Notes under the pieces: generated by a model
The model's database searches: none
Told to the model about the DNA's origin: nothing
Seen by the model: only the letters and a program-made list of their open reading frames with translations
Made by a program: the position numbers and the translations under genes
Shown: in pieces, positions 25,794 to 35,084 of the stretch
How the letters are laid out: every line of letters begins with the position of its first letter
How positions within the stretch are numbered: position 1 is the first letter of the stretch
Source: Devosia naphthalenivorans
GTDB taxonomy: Bacteria; Pseudomonadota; Alphaproteobacteria; Rhizobiales; Devosiaceae
Direction of reading: 5' to 3'
Assembly (NCBI RefSeq): GCF_003056355.1
Contig: NZ_PYVW01000003.1
Location: 124,001-188,000, forward strand
DNA: 64,000 bases

Positions 25794-27758
25794 TCAAACC
25801 TGCGGCTTGCGCTGCGGCTTGTGGTCTTTCGGCTTCTTCTTTTCGGCACGTGGGGCGCCATCCGCGGCCTTGCCAGCCCATTTTGGCTTGCCCTTGTCCT
25901 TGCTTGGCGGAGCCTTCACGACCTTGGGTGGCTTGGGCTTGTCAAAATCCGGCGTTGGCGCGCGGGGCTTGTCGCCATCACTAGCCGGATCCCAGCCGCT
26001 TGCAGGGGATGCGTCGAAATCGTCCGGCCGCAGGCCGGCAGAGCCGTAGCGCGCCTTGCGATCGGCACGCTCCGGACGCGGTGCGTTGGCGTCGAAGCGC
26101 TCAATGGGCCCCGCTGGGCGGCGCTGTGAGGGCGGCGGGCCGGACCGGCGCTCGCCGGGACCATCGACTGCAGAAATGGTAACACCGCGCTCACCGGAGC
26201 CGTTCTTCTCGATGCTCCGGGCGAAGGCATCGGCCTTCTGCGCGGCAACTTCAAAGATGGATTCGGTGTCGAAGATGCGGATCGAGCCGATGGCCGTCTT
26301 GGTGACATTGCCGGCCTTGCACAGCATGGGCAGCAGCCAGCGGGGCTCCGCCTTGTGCTTGCGGCCCACCGTGACCTTGAACCATGTGCCGCCCTCGAAT
26401 TTTTCGCGGGTGCGTGGGTCCTTGTCGCCTGGCTTGTCGAAGACCGGCGCGTCGGAAACATCTTCGGGCGCAGGCCGGGCAGCCAGTTGCTGGCGCAGAT
26501 AGGCGGCGGCGATGGCCTCGGCCGAATGGCGCTCCATCAGCTGGGCGACGAATTCGGCTTCACCTTCGGCCACCGGACTGCTGAGCATCTCGTTGGAGAG
26601 GATGCTTTCGCGGTAACGCGCCTCGATGGCTTCCGCCGAAGGAGGAGCCATCATAGTCACGTCGAGTTTGGCGACCTTGAGAATGCGCTGGGCCACATTG
26701 CGGCGGTGCATCGGGGAGATGATGACGCAGGTACCCTTGCGCCCTGCCCGACCGGTACGACCCGAACGGTGCAGCAGCGTATCCGGATTGGTAGGCAGAT
26801 CGGCGTGGATGACCAGATCCAGATTGGGCAGGTCGATGCCGCGAGCAGCCACGTCTGTAGCCACGCAGATATGGGCACGGCCATCGCGCATGGACTGCAA
26901 CGCATTGGTCCGCTCGGCTTGCGATAGCTCGCCCGAGAGCGTCACAACATCGAATCCACGATTGTGCAGCCGTGCCGACAGGTGCTTCACGCCTTCACGA
27001 GTAGAGGCGAAGACGATGGTGTTGACCGCCTCGAAATAGAGCAGCGTGTTGATGATGGCGTTTTCGCGCTCGGCGGCGGGCACCAGCATCAGCTTATAGT
27101 CGATATCGGCATGTTGCTCGTTGGCGCTGGTGGCAGCGACGCGCAGGGCATCACGCTGGAAAGTCTTGGCCAGTTGCGCAATCGGCTTGGGCACGGTCGC
27201 CGAGAACAGCAGCGTGCGACGATCCTCGGGCGCGGCGTCCAGAATGAATTCGAGATCTTCGCGGAATCCCAGGTCGAGCATTTCGTCTGCTTCGTCGAGA
27301 ACCACTGCCCGTAGCGCCGACATATCCAGCGCGCCACGCGTGATGTGGTCACGCAGGCGACCGGGCGTCCCGACCACGATATGCGCCCCGCGCTCGAGCG
27401 CCCGGCGTTCGGTGCGAGCATCCATGCCGCCTACGCAGGACGCTGTCTTGGCGCCGGTTTCGGCATAAAGCCACTCGAGTTCGCGCTGTACCTGCAGGGC
27501 CAGCTCGCGCGTTGGCGCGATGACGAGAGCCAGCGGCGCGCCGATTTCGGTGAAGCGCTCGGCGTCGCCCAGCAGCGTCGGCGCGATGGCCATGCCGAAG
27601 GCGACGGTTTTGCCGGAGCCCGTCTGGGCCGACACGAGCAAATCCCGGCCGCTTGTTTCATCTTCGATGATAGCGGCTTGCACCGGCGTTAGCGTCTCGT
27701 AGCCTTTGGTAGCAAGGGCACGGGCGAGCGGAGGAAGAATAGTTTCAGGCAGTGACAT
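25794..27758 (-). CDS. DEAD-box RNA helicase with DbpA-type RNA-binding domain
   Basis: 654 residues. The helicase core shows a Q motif (GYETLTPVQ, 19-27), Walker A AQTGSGKT (44-51), PTRELALQ, TPGRLRDH, DEAD, SAT and the C-terminal HRSGRTGRAGRKG. A DbpA/CsdA-like RNA-binding domain lies at about residues 475-550 (TWFKVTVGRKHKAEPRWLLP). A Lys/Pro/Arg-rich, probably disordered tail of about 90 residues ends the protein. It likely remodels rRNA or mRNA in ribosome assembly or cold response. The lysine-rich ending KKKPKDHKPQRKPQV is typical of RNA-binding tails. Confidence 0.93.
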   Translation of the reverse strand: MSLPETILPPLARALATKGYETLTPVQAAIIEDETSGRDLLVSAQTGSGKTVAFGMAIAPTLLGDAERFTEIGAPLALVIAPTRELALQVQRELEWLYAETGAKTASCVGGMDARTERRALERGAHIVVGTPGRLRDHITRGALDMSALRAVVLDEADEMLDLGFREDLEFILDAAPEDRRTLLFSATVPKPIAQLAKTFQRDALRVAATSANEQHADIDYKLMLVPAAERENAIINTLLYFEAVNTIVFASTREGVKHLSARLHNRGFDVVTLSGELSQAERTNALQSMRDGRAHICVATDVAARGIDLPNLDLVIHADLPTNPDTLLHRSGRTGRAGRKGTCVIISPMHRRNVAQRILKVAKLDVTMMAPPSAEAIEARYRESILSNEMLSSPVAEGEAEFVAQLMERHSAEAIAAAYLRQQLAARPAPEDVSDAPVFDKPGDKDPRTREKFEGGTWFKVTVGRKHKAEPRWLLPMLCKAGNVTKTAIGSIRIFDTESIFEVAAQKADAFARSIEKNGSGERGVTISAVDGPGERRSGPPPSQRRPAGPIERFDANAPRPERADRKARYGSAGLRPDDFDASPASGWDPASDGDKPRAPTPDFDKPKPPKVVKAPPSKDKGKPKWAGKAADGAPRAEKKKPKDHKPQRKPQV

Positions 27759-27785
27759 TAGTGGCTTTCTTGGACGCCGACCAAG

Positions 27786-27815
27786 CTATGGCGTCATACC
27801 CGCGCTAAGCGGGAA
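27786..27815. repeat. Palindromic intergenic repeat, single arm
   Basis: TACCCGCGCTAAGCGGGAAG with flanking GTCA and CCCACTT resembles the arm at 49826-49856 (CATTCCCGCGAAAGCGAGAA, then CCCACTTC). It lies upstream of the helicase gene. This third small palindromic repeat family is seen twice in the window. Confidence 0.5.
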
Positions 27816-27891
27816 GCCCACTTTTGCGGATGGTTCGATGATAAACGCGCCGCCTCTGCGGGAGTTCACGTGCACAATAGCACAAGTAAGC

Positions 27892-27916
27892 AAAAAGGCC
27901 GCCCCGCGGGCGGCCT
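27892..27916 (-). terminator. Rho-independent terminator of ndk
   Basis: AGGCCGCCC (27896-27904) pairs exactly with GGGCGGCCT (27908-27916) over a 3-base loop; on the minus strand TTTTTGCTTAC follows. It lies 26 bases past the ndk stop. Confidence 0.92.
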
Positions 27917-27941
27917 CAATATTCGTCTGGCGCAGAAGCGC

Positions 27942-28364
27942 TTAGCCGACCAGTTCTTCGTCCGAGAAGAAGAACTTGATTTCTTCGGCAGCAGTTTCGG
28001 GGGCGTCGGAGCCGTGCACCGAGTTTTCGCCAATGGACAGGGCGAATTCCTTGCGGATGGTGCCTTCGGCAGCATTGGCTGGATTGGTTGCGCCCATGAC
28101 TTCGCGGTTCTTGAGGATAGCGCCTTCGCCTTCCAAAACCTGCACGACAACTGGCGATGCAATCATCTGCTCGACGAGTTCGCCAAAGAAGGGGCGTTCC
28201 TTGTGAACCGCGTAGAAGCCTTCGGCCTGGACGCGGGTCATGTGGATCTTCTTCAGCGCGATCGGACGAAGGCCGGCTTCCTCGAACTTCGCGATGATCT
28301 TGCCGATGAGGTTACGACGGACGGCATCCGGCTTGATGATGGAGAAGGTGCGTTCGAGCGCCAT
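27942..28364 (-). CDS. ndk: Nucleoside diphosphate kinase
   Basis: 140 residues, the normal bacterial length. The enzyme balances nucleoside triphosphates by ping-pong phosphotransfer through His117, seen in [16 protein letters not shown]. The N-terminal [18 protein letters not shown] is the family signature. The ATG at 28364 is chosen; the frame extends upstream without conserved residues. Confidence 0.97.
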   Translation of the reverse strand: MALERTFSIIKPDAVRRNLIGKIIAKFEEAGLRPIALKKIHMTRVQAEGFYAVHKERPFFGELVEQMIASPVVVQVLEGEGAILKNREVMGATNPANAAEGTIRKEFALSIGENSVHGSDAPETAAEEIKFFFSDEELVG

Positions 28365-28475
28365 GGGGTTCGATCCTTGAGTGGGTCTGTTGGTAAGGTC
28401 GCGCCTTGTAGCGTCAGAGTTTGACGGAGGCAAGACGCGGGTACAGCCATTTCAGGTAGCCCGCATCCATAGCAC

Positions 28476-28853
28476 CTAGTCTTCGTCGACGCGGTCAGTT
28501 CCCGTAGCCAGCACGCTGCCATCGGGCGCGAGAAGGGTCACGGAAACTGCTGTCACCGAAGCGTCAGCTGCAACAAGCTGCTCCACCTCGATTTCCTTGA
28601 TCTGCTGGGTGCAGACTTCGGCTGTGCTGGTGGTGGGGAATGTCACGGCGAGCACACCGTCGATGTTTTCACCGATCTGCGCAGCGCCGACAGTTTCGCA
28701 GGCGCTTCCCCCATATTCGAATTCAATCTTGATCTGGTCGGCACCAGCCCGGTCGGCGTCGAGATCATCGAGTGTCATGGCCTGCTGGCCATGGGCGAAA
28801 CCGGCGCTTGCAAGAGCCAGTGTAGCGGCAAGGGCAAAGGGGGCAAATTTCAT
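28476..28853 (-). CDS. Small secreted acidic protein of unknown function
   Basis: 125 residues from the ATG at 28853, with GAGGACG upstream. A classical signal peptide (MKFAPFALAATLALASAGFA) probably ends at AHGQQ. The mature part is acidic and mostly beta-rich, with two cysteines (SACETVG and AEVCTQQ) that could form a disulphide in the periplasm. I do not recognise a family. It lies between ndk and the divergent ABC-F gene and may have its own promoter. Confidence 0.75.
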   Translation of the reverse strand: MKFAPFALAATLALASAGFAHGQQAMTLDDLDADRAGADQIKIEFEYGGSACETVGAAQIGENIDGVLAVTFPTTSTAEVCTQQIKEIEVEQLVAADASVTAVSVTLLAPDGSVLATGTDRVDED

Positions 28854-29059
28854 ATCGGCGTCCTCTTCGGCTAAGGTCAGGGCCAACTTAACGCTCTGGG
28901 TGCCAGGAAAGTGCCGCGACAAAGCGGCACGGCCGGGACGCGAAATGGTTGCCATCCGCACGGCATGACTTTATCGAACGGCATACTGTTTTTTGCAGGA
29001 CTGGCGCGGCGGTCGTCGCTTGCCTCTGTTTCCTGCTCCTTTTCCAAGAATGTCCCATC

Positions 29060-30925
29060 ATGCTGACCATCAACAATCTCACCTATCGCATTCAGGGACG
29101 CGAACTGTTTGAAGACGCCTCCGTGGTGTTGCCGACCGGCTCGAAGACCGGTTTCGTCGGCAAGAATGGAACGGGCAAGACCACGCTGTTCCACCTGATC
29201 CAGGGCCACCTTGCGCCAGATGCCGGCAGCATCGAGCTTAACAGGAAGGCGCGCATTGGTGCCGTTGCGCAGGAAGCACCGGCCGGAAACGAAAGTGTGC
29301 TGGACGTTGTGCTGTCGGCGGACAAGGAGCGCACCGCGCTGATGGCTGAGGCCGAAACCGCGACCGATCCCGATCGCATCGGCGAAATTTACATGCGGCT
29401 CGCCGACATCGATGCGCACACTGCCGAAGCACGGGCGTCCTCTATTCTGAAGGGGCTGGGCTTCGAACAGGACCGGCAGATGTCTCCGACGCACGAATTG
29501 TCGGGCGGCTGGCGCATGCGCGTGGCCCTGGCCGGCGTGCTGTTCAGCCAGCCTGACCTGCTGCTGCTGGACGAACCGACCAACTATCTCGACCTTGAAG
29601 GTACGCTTTGGCTGGAGAAATACCTCGCCACCTATCCCTATACCGTCTTCATGATCAGCCACGATCGTGACCTGCTCAACAAGGCCGTGAGCTCGATCAT
29701 TCATCTCGAGCATCGCAAGTTCACCTTCTACAAGGGCAATTACGACACTTTCGAAACCACGCGCCGCATGCAGATGGAGCTCAACAACAAGAGCCGCGAC
29801 AAGGCGCTCGACCAGGTTGCGCATCTGCAGAAATTCGTTGACCGCTTCAAGGCGAAAGCCACCAAGGCCAAACAGGCTCAGTCGCGCATGAAGATGATCG
29901 AAAAGCTGAAGCCCCCGGCGGCAATGTTCGACGAATATTCGGCGCCATTCACTTTCCAGCAACCAAAGGTCGAGGCACCGACGCCGATGCTGACACTGGA
30001 CGGCGTTTCGGCCGGCTATGGCAATAAGACCATTTTGCGCAACATTGATATGCGCATCGACCCCGATGACCGTATCGCGCTGATCGGCGTGAACGGCAAC
30101 GGCAAATCGACCTTCGCCAAGCTTCTCGCTGGCGATATCGAGCCGATGGGCGGCAGTTTGCGCAAGGGCAAGAAGCTCGAGATCGCGCATTTTGCGCAGC
30201 ATCAGATGGACAAGCTCAAGCCTGAGTGGACGCCGTTCGAGCATGTTGTCGACCTGATGCCGACCGAGAGTGAAGCCAAGCGTCGTTCGCGGTTGAGCCA
30301 AATGGGTCTGACCAAGTCGCGCATGGACACCAAGGCCAAGAACCTTTCAGGTGGCGAACGCGCGCGTTTGCTGATGGGCCTGATTACCTTTGGCGGGCCG
30401 GGGATGATGATCCTCGACGAGCCGACCAACCATCTGGATATCGACAGCCGCGACGCGCTGGTGCATGCGCTCAATGATTATGAAGGCGCCGTGCTGATCA
30501 TCAGCCACGACCGGCATCTTATCGAGGCCACTTGCGACACCCTATGGATCGCCGAGGGCGGCACCATCCGGGAGCTGGATGAAGATCTCGACAGCTATCA
30601 GCGAAGCATCACGTCGAGCAAAGAGGGCAAAGGCGGAGGCACCAAGGCCGAGCGCAAGGCCAACAAGGCCGAGGCTGCTGCACGCCGTGCCGAGATTGCG
30701 CCCATCAAAAGTTCGATCAAGGATGCTGAAACCAAGATCGCGCGCCTCAAGTCGGAAATTGCCAAGATCGATGCGCAACTGGAAGACCCCAAGATCTACA
30801 ACGGTCCTGCAGACCGGATGATCGCCCTGGGCAAGGACAAGGCGCGGTATTCCGCCGAACTGGAGGCTACCGAGGAGAAATGGCTGGAGCTGAGTGCTCA
30901 GCTCGAGGAGGTGGAACGCGCCTGA
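29060..30925 (+). CDS. ABC-F family ATPase (Uup/YheS-like)
   Basis: 621 residues with no membrane segment. Two ABC domains are present: Walker A GKNGTGKTT and GVNGNGKST, signature motifs LSGGWRMRVALAG and LSGGERARLLMG, and Walker B LLLLDEPTNYLD and MMILDEPTNHLD. The inter-domain linker (about residues 230-300) is basic. The C-terminus (about 520-621) is a charged coiled coil, as in Uup/YheS. ABC-F proteins act on the ribosome rather than in transport. The ATG at 29060 gives the standard MLTINNLTYRI start; an upstream in-frame ATG would overlap the divergent gene's promoter. Confidence 0.92.
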   Translation: MLTINNLTYRIQGRELFEDASVVLPTGSKTGFVGKNGTGKTTLFHLIQGHLAPDAGSIELNRKARIGAVAQEAPAGNESVLDVVLSADKERTALMAEAETATDPDRIGEIYMRLADIDAHTAEARASSILKGLGFEQDRQMSPTHELSGGWRMRVALAGVLFSQPDLLLLDEPTNYLDLEGTLWLEKYLATYPYTVFMISHDRDLLNKAVSSIIHLEHRKFTFYKGNYDTFETTRRMQMELNNKSRDKALDQVAHLQKFVDRFKAKATKAKQAQSRMKMIEKLKPPAAMFDEYSAPFTFQQPKVEAPTPMLTLDGVSAGYGNKTILRNIDMRIDPDDRIALIGVNGNGKSTFAKLLAGDIEPMGGSLRKGKKLEIAHFAQHQMDKLKPEWTPFEHVVDLMPTESEAKRRSRLSQMGLTKSRMDTKAKNLSGGERARLLMGLITFGGPGMMILDEPTNHLDIDSRDALVHALNDYEGAVLIISHDRHLIEATCDTLWIAEGGTIRELDEDLDSYQRSITSSKEGKGGGTKAERKANKAEAAARRAEIAPIKSSIKDAETKIARLKSEIAKIDAQLEDPKIYNGPADRMIALGKDKARYSAELEATEEKWLELSAQLEEVERA

Positions 30926-31010
30926 GGGTGGTTAACCTGTCGGCCTGAGCCTCGTTGACAGTCGCCCGCCCCTGCTCTCTTCTGGGCGCACGGTGAAGTG
31001 CTGAAAGTGG

Positions 31011-31877
31011 ATGATGCGCGTTCCTGGTTTGAAGCTGGTTGTTTCGGCATTCCTCTGCCTGCTGTGTGTCGCTGCCGCCGCGCAGGCGCAGGACTTCAGC
31101 AAGGCGCAGCGCGCAGAGATTCGCCGGTTCGCGGCCAACAACAGCCTTTTCGTGCTGTACCATGAGATCGGGCACCTGCTGTTCCACCAGCTTGAACTGC
31201 CGATCCTGGGGCGGGAGGAAGACGCCGCGGACAATGTCGCCACCTGGATCCTGCTGAACAAGCGAACCAAAGAGGCTGACCTTGCCCTGGCCCAGGCGGC
31301 GGAAGGCTGGGCCCTCTCGGGGATCGCCTATGATAGCGGTGGCGAGGAAAGCGACTACGCCGCCAATCATAGCCTCGACAAGCAGCGGGCCTACCAGATC
31401 GTCTGCCTGATGGTGGGCATGGACGAGAAGACGTTCCGCCCCATCGCCAATGAATATCGGATAACCACAGATCGCCAGGACAGCTGCAATTGGGATTACG
31501 GCACCATAAACCGCAGCCTGCTGGGCCTGCTCGGGCGTGACAACAAGAGCGGCGGCGGCACCGAGGTGACCGTCACCTATCATGGTGCTGGGCGCGAGTT
31601 GCAATATGCCGCCGACGCGTTCAAATCCAGTGGCGTCTTCGATCAGGTCGCCGACGAATTGCGCAACAACTACCGTCTGGAGAAGCCGGTCGCGTTCAAT
31701 GCGAGGCGATGCGGCGAAGCCAACGCGTTCTATGATCCCGAAACGGTCGAGGTCATTTTCTGCTACGAGCTCATGCAGGATTACATGGACCTCTATTCAG
31801 GCAGCTTGGCCGCCAAGCCTGCAATAAAAACAAAGACCGGCAAGACCAAACCGCCAAAGCCTTCAGCGGAGCAATGA
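31011..31877 (+). CDS. Secreted DUF4344 putative metallopeptidase
   Basis: 288 residues with a signal peptide ending near AAAAQAQ. The zinc motif HEIGH (in VLYHEIGHLLFHQ) and a downstream GREEDAADNVA, whose Glu/Asp is the probable third ligand, are both intact. The rest (RAYQIVCLMVG, CNWDYGTINRS, ARRCGEANAFYDPETVEVIF) fits DUF4344, a predicted periplasmic metallopeptidase family of unknown substrate. Two ATGs are adjacent at 31011 and 31014. The C-terminal tail is Lys/Pro-rich. It converges with holC, leaving 8 bases between the stops. Confidence 0.85.
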   Translation: MMRVPGLKLVVSAFLCLLCVAAAAQAQDFSKAQRAEIRRFAANNSLFVLYHEIGHLLFHQLELPILGREEDAADNVATWILLNKRTKEADLALAQAAEGWALSGIAYDSGGEESDYAANHSLDKQRAYQIVCLMVGMDEKTFRPIANEYRITTDRQDSCNWDYGTINRSLLGLLGRDNKSGGGTEVTVTYHGAGRELQYAADAFKSSGVFDQVADELRNNYRLEKPVAFNARRCGEANAFYDPETVEVIFCYELMQDYMDLYSGSLAAKPAIKTKTGKTKPPKPSAEQ

Positions 31878-31885
31878 ACCCGGCC

Positions 31886-32332
31886 TCAGGCCTTCTTGAC
31901 CCAACGCCCGTCCTGCTCCTGCTGCCAATAGGTTAGCGCGTTGCCTTCGCGCAGTGCTTTCCAGGCCAAGCGAGCCTCGGTCACAGCATCAGGATCCTGG
32001 CCGGAGAACATATAGACGATGCGCTGGTAGCCCTCCGCCGATTGCGGCACCGCGCGATCGACAAAAAACCTGCACGCCGCGGAGTTGCGGTTGTCAGTGC
32101 CTGTGGTGATCAGGATGGGCTGGTGCTCCTCGGCACCCTCCCCGTCCATGCCATGAGCAAGGAAACTGTCGTCCCGATAGGTCCAGAGGTGCGCATCCAG
32201 TGCTTCCGCGCGTTCGCTGGAGCCTGCTTCGACGACAGCACGCCAGCCCCGCTCAAGGGTCTTCTCAAGCAGTTGAGGAATGACAGCCTCGAGCGGGCGT
32301 GCTTCGAGATGATAGAACAGGACTTCGGGCAC
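31886..32332 (-). CDS. holC: DNA polymerase III subunit chi
   Basis: About 148 residues. HolC links the clamp loader to single-strand DNA-binding protein at the replication fork. The start VPEVLFYHLEARPLEAVIPQ, the middle LITTGTDNRNSAACRFFVD and the C-terminal EARLAWKALREGNALTYWQQ are typical. I prefer the GTG at 32332, which has GGAG 5 bases upstream; the GTG at 32338 lies on top of that site. It follows pepA by about 36 bases, the usual proteobacterial pairing. Confidence 0.93.
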   Translation of the reverse strand: MPEVLFYHLEARPLEAVIPQLLEKTLERGWRAVVEAGSSERAEALDAHLWTYRDDSFLAHGMDGEGAEEHQPILITTGTDNRNSAACRFFVDRAVPQSAEGYQRIVYMFSGQDPDAVTEARLAWKALREGNALTYWQQEQDGRWVKKA

Positions 32333-32368
32333 TTTCACTCCATCGGACCAGCGATCTGCGGGTGCAAC

Positions 32369-33850
32369 TTAATCCTCGTAGTAGTCCCGCACCAGCCGAT
32401 CCAGCAAGGCCACGCCAAATCCGGGAGACCAGGATGTGTTGACCTCGCTATTGCTTCCGCCGAATGCCGTACCGGCGATATCAAGATGCGCCCATGGCAC
32501 GTCGTTGACGAAGCGCTGCAGGAACTGCGCTGCCGTGATCGACCCGGCAGGCCGGCCCACGGAGTTGCGGATGTCGGCGAATTTGGACTCGATCAGCTTG
32601 TCATAGGCCGGTGAAAGCGGCATCCGCCACAGCTTCTCATTGGCGCTCAGCCCAGCATTGAGCAGTTGAATGGCCAATTCATCATTGTTGGAAAAAAGCC
32701 CTGCATGCTCATGGCCCAGAGCGACAACGATGGCGCCGGTAAGGGTCGCCAGATTGACCATGAACCGGGGCTTGAACCTGTCCTGCGTATACCAGAGCGC
32801 GTCAGCCAGCACGAGCCGGCCTTCGGCGTCGGTGTTGATGACTTCGATGGTGGTGCCGCTCATCGCCTTGACGATATCGCCGGGGCGCACCGCGCTGCCC
32901 GACGGCATGTTTTCCACCAGGCCGATGACGCCGACGACGTTTACCGGCGCCTTGCGCGAGGCAAGTGCATGCATCAGCCCTGTGACGGCGGCCGCGCCTC
33001 CCATGTCGCCCTTCATGTCTTCCATGCTGCCCGCAGGCTTGATGGAGATGCCGCCGGTGTCGAAAACAACGCCCTTGCCGACAAACGCCAGCGGCTTGTC
33101 CCCTTCCTTGCCGCCGCGCCACTGCATCACGACGAGACGCGGCGGACGGTCGGACCCCTTGGCGACGCAGAGCAGCGAGCCCATGCCGAGTTTTTCCAGC
33201 GCATCCTGTTCAAGGATTTCGACGTCGACGCCCAGCTCGCCCAGCTCGTTCGCACGAGCGGCGAATTCGACGGTGCCCAAGGTGTTGGCGGGCTCGTTGA
33301 CCAGGTCGCGAGCCAGCAAGGTGCCTTCCACCGTGGCTCCGCGATTGGCGATGGCGACATCGGCCGCTGCCGAATCCGGAACGTGCAGCGTGATGGTCAT
33401 CAGCGCCGGCGCCTCGTCCGGGCGCGCAGACTTGTACTTGTCGAACTTGTAGTGCCGCAATCTCAGGCCAGCTGCCAGTTCGGCAATGGCCGCCGGACTA
33501 GCGTCCGATTCTTCGATCAGAACGGCGATATCGGTGGCTCGAATGCCCTGAAGCTTGGCCATGAGCGATCCGCCCCGATCGGTCCAACCGTTGAGCGGCG
33601 TGTTCCTGGATGAACTGCCGCTCCCCAGAACCAGCAGGCGCTTGCCGCCGGCCGACAGCACATCGATAATCTGCCCCTGCTTGCCCTTGAAGCCGGCCGA
33701 GGTAATCGTTTCATCCCAGTCGAGGCCGGTCGATGTCCAATGTTGCAGGGCATCGCCCGATGGGCGGGCACCTTCGGCGACGTAGAACACGGTCAGGGCA
33801 GCGTTCACCGCGCCGAGCGGCGAGGTACGAATATCAAGGGACTGGGACAT
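32369..33850 (-). CDS. pepA: Leucyl aminopeptidase (cytosol aminopeptidase, M17)
   Basis: 493 residues. The N-terminal macro-like domain (about 1-170) precedes the M17 catalytic domain. The metal-binding region is intact: VGKGVVFDTGGISIKPA and the family signature NTDAEGRLVLADAL. The enzyme trims N-terminal residues from peptides in the cytoplasm and can bind DNA in some bacteria. The ATG at 33850 is taken as start; the upstream frame extends into the divergent lptF promoter. It is transcribed away from lptF and toward holC. Confidence 0.96.
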   Translation of the reverse strand: MSQSLDIRTSPLGAVNAALTVFYVAEGARPSGDALQHWTSTGLDWDETITSAGFKGKQGQIIDVLSAGGKRLLVLGSGSSSRNTPLNGWTDRGGSLMAKLQGIRATDIAVLIEESDASPAAIAELAAGLRLRHYKFDKYKSARPDEAPALMTITLHVPDSAAADVAIANRGATVEGTLLARDLVNEPANTLGTVEFAARANELGELGVDVEILEQDALEKLGMGSLLCVAKGSDRPPRLVVMQWRGGKEGDKPLAFVGKGVVFDTGGISIKPAGSMEDMKGDMGGAAAVTGLMHALASRKAPVNVVGVIGLVENMPSGSAVRPGDIVKAMSGTTIEVINTDAEGRLVLADALWYTQDRFKPRFMVNLATLTGAIVVALGHEHAGLFSNNDELAIQLLNAGLSANEKLWRMPLSPAYDKLIESKFADIRNSVGRPAGSITAAQFLQRFVNDVPWAHLDIAGTAFGGSNSEVNTSWSPGFGVALLDRLVRDYYED

Positions 33851-34013
33851 GGAAGGCCTTGGTGGGCAGGAGGCGCGGGACGCCAGGATGGATTTCGTCC
33901 AAGCATTGGTCGGTTTGCCCCGCGCGTCAATCCCGCAACAAGTTCTGCACAAAAGCTTGGATGCACGTTTGGCAGCTTGTTTCGGCCGGACACAGCACCG
34001 ATAACCGGGCACG

Positions 34014-35084
34014 ATGAAGCGACTGACGGCCTATCTTTCACGCCTGTTCGTTACGGATGCCCTTATCCTGTTTGGGGTCGTCTGCGTTTTGCTATGGCTG
34101 GTGAACTGCCTGCGCTCGTTCGACGTGGTTGCGGTCAAGGGCCAGGGGCTGTGGACCCTGGCGTTCCAGGCCTTGCTGACCATGCCGCCGCTGGTTGGCG
34201 CATTCTTTTATGTCTGCGTGGGCATAGGGCTGGCCCGGGCACTTCAGGCGCTGCAGGCCAACAAGGAACTTCATATCATTCACGCCGGCCATGGCCTGCG
34301 TTCGCTATGGGCGGCGACAGCGGTGGTGGCTGGTGCAGGCGTCGTAACAATTCTGCTGATTTCCAACTTCGCCGAGCCGGCTGCGAATCGGCGGCTCAGT
34401 CTGCTCTCCGCCAGCATCGCGGCCGATCTGGTGAGTGCCACCCTGAAGCCGCAACAATTTACGCAAGTGACGCCCGGCGTGATCCTGCTGATCGGTGGTC
34501 GCTCTGGAAACGGAGAAATTCAGGAATTTTTCGCGGATGACCGTCGCGACCCTGATACCAGGCGGACCTATGTGGCCGAATCCGCCCGGGTCTCCAGCGA
34601 TGGCGAGAACTACATCATCGAATTGCGCAATGGCGCCTTGCAGTACACCGAATCGAACGGGCGTTTTTCCGAAATTTCCTTTGCGCGCTACGACATCAAT
34701 GTCGATCTGCTGACGCAGGAAGGATATGGCGGCAACCCGATGTTGGAAACCAACAGTGTTACGCTGGTTCAGGAAGCGTTCGCCTCCGGCAATTGGACGT
34801 CCGAACTGACCAAGCTGTTGTTCAACCGTATGATCGAAGGGCTCAGGGTCATTGCCATCTGCATGATGGTGCTGGCGATGGCGGGCTTTCCGGGCGGGAG
34901 GCGGGGGCGGATTGCCGTCCCGATGGAGGCAGTCGTATTGCTGCTGGCATTCGTTGAGCGCGGCGCCAGCGCCTACAGCCCACTCGGTCCCTCCACAGGG
35001 GCCCTCCTGCTGATCGTGATTTCCGGTGCTGTCCTGCTGCAGCGCACCTGGCCGCGGCGGCCGCTCCCCATGGTGACGACATGA
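34014..35084 (+). CDS. lptF: LPS export permease LptF
   Basis: 356 residues of the YjgP/YjgQ family. Six membrane helices are expected, three at each end (about residues 12-35, 53-76 and 97-120, then 270-290, 300-318 and 325-345), around a periplasmic beta-jellyroll. With LptG and LptB it extracts lipopolysaccharide from the inner membrane. It is the first gene of the operon; its stop overlaps lptG in an ATGA. Confidence 0.94.
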   Translation: MKRLTAYLSRLFVTDALILFGVVCVLLWLVNCLRSFDVVAVKGQGLWTLAFQALLTMPPLVGAFFYVCVGIGLARALQALQANKELHIIHAGHGLRSLWAATAVVAGAGVVTILLISNFAEPAANRRLSLLSASIAADLVSATLKPQQFTQVTPGVILLIGGRSGNGEIQEFFADDRRDPDTRRTYVAESARVSSDGENYIIELRNGALQYTESNGRFSEISFARYDINVDLLTQEGYGGNPMLETNSVTLVQEAFASGNWTSELTKLLFNRMIEGLRVIAICMMVLAMAGFPGGRRGRIAVPMEAVVLLLAFVERGASAYSPLGPSTGALLLIVISGAVLLQRTWPRRPLPMVTT

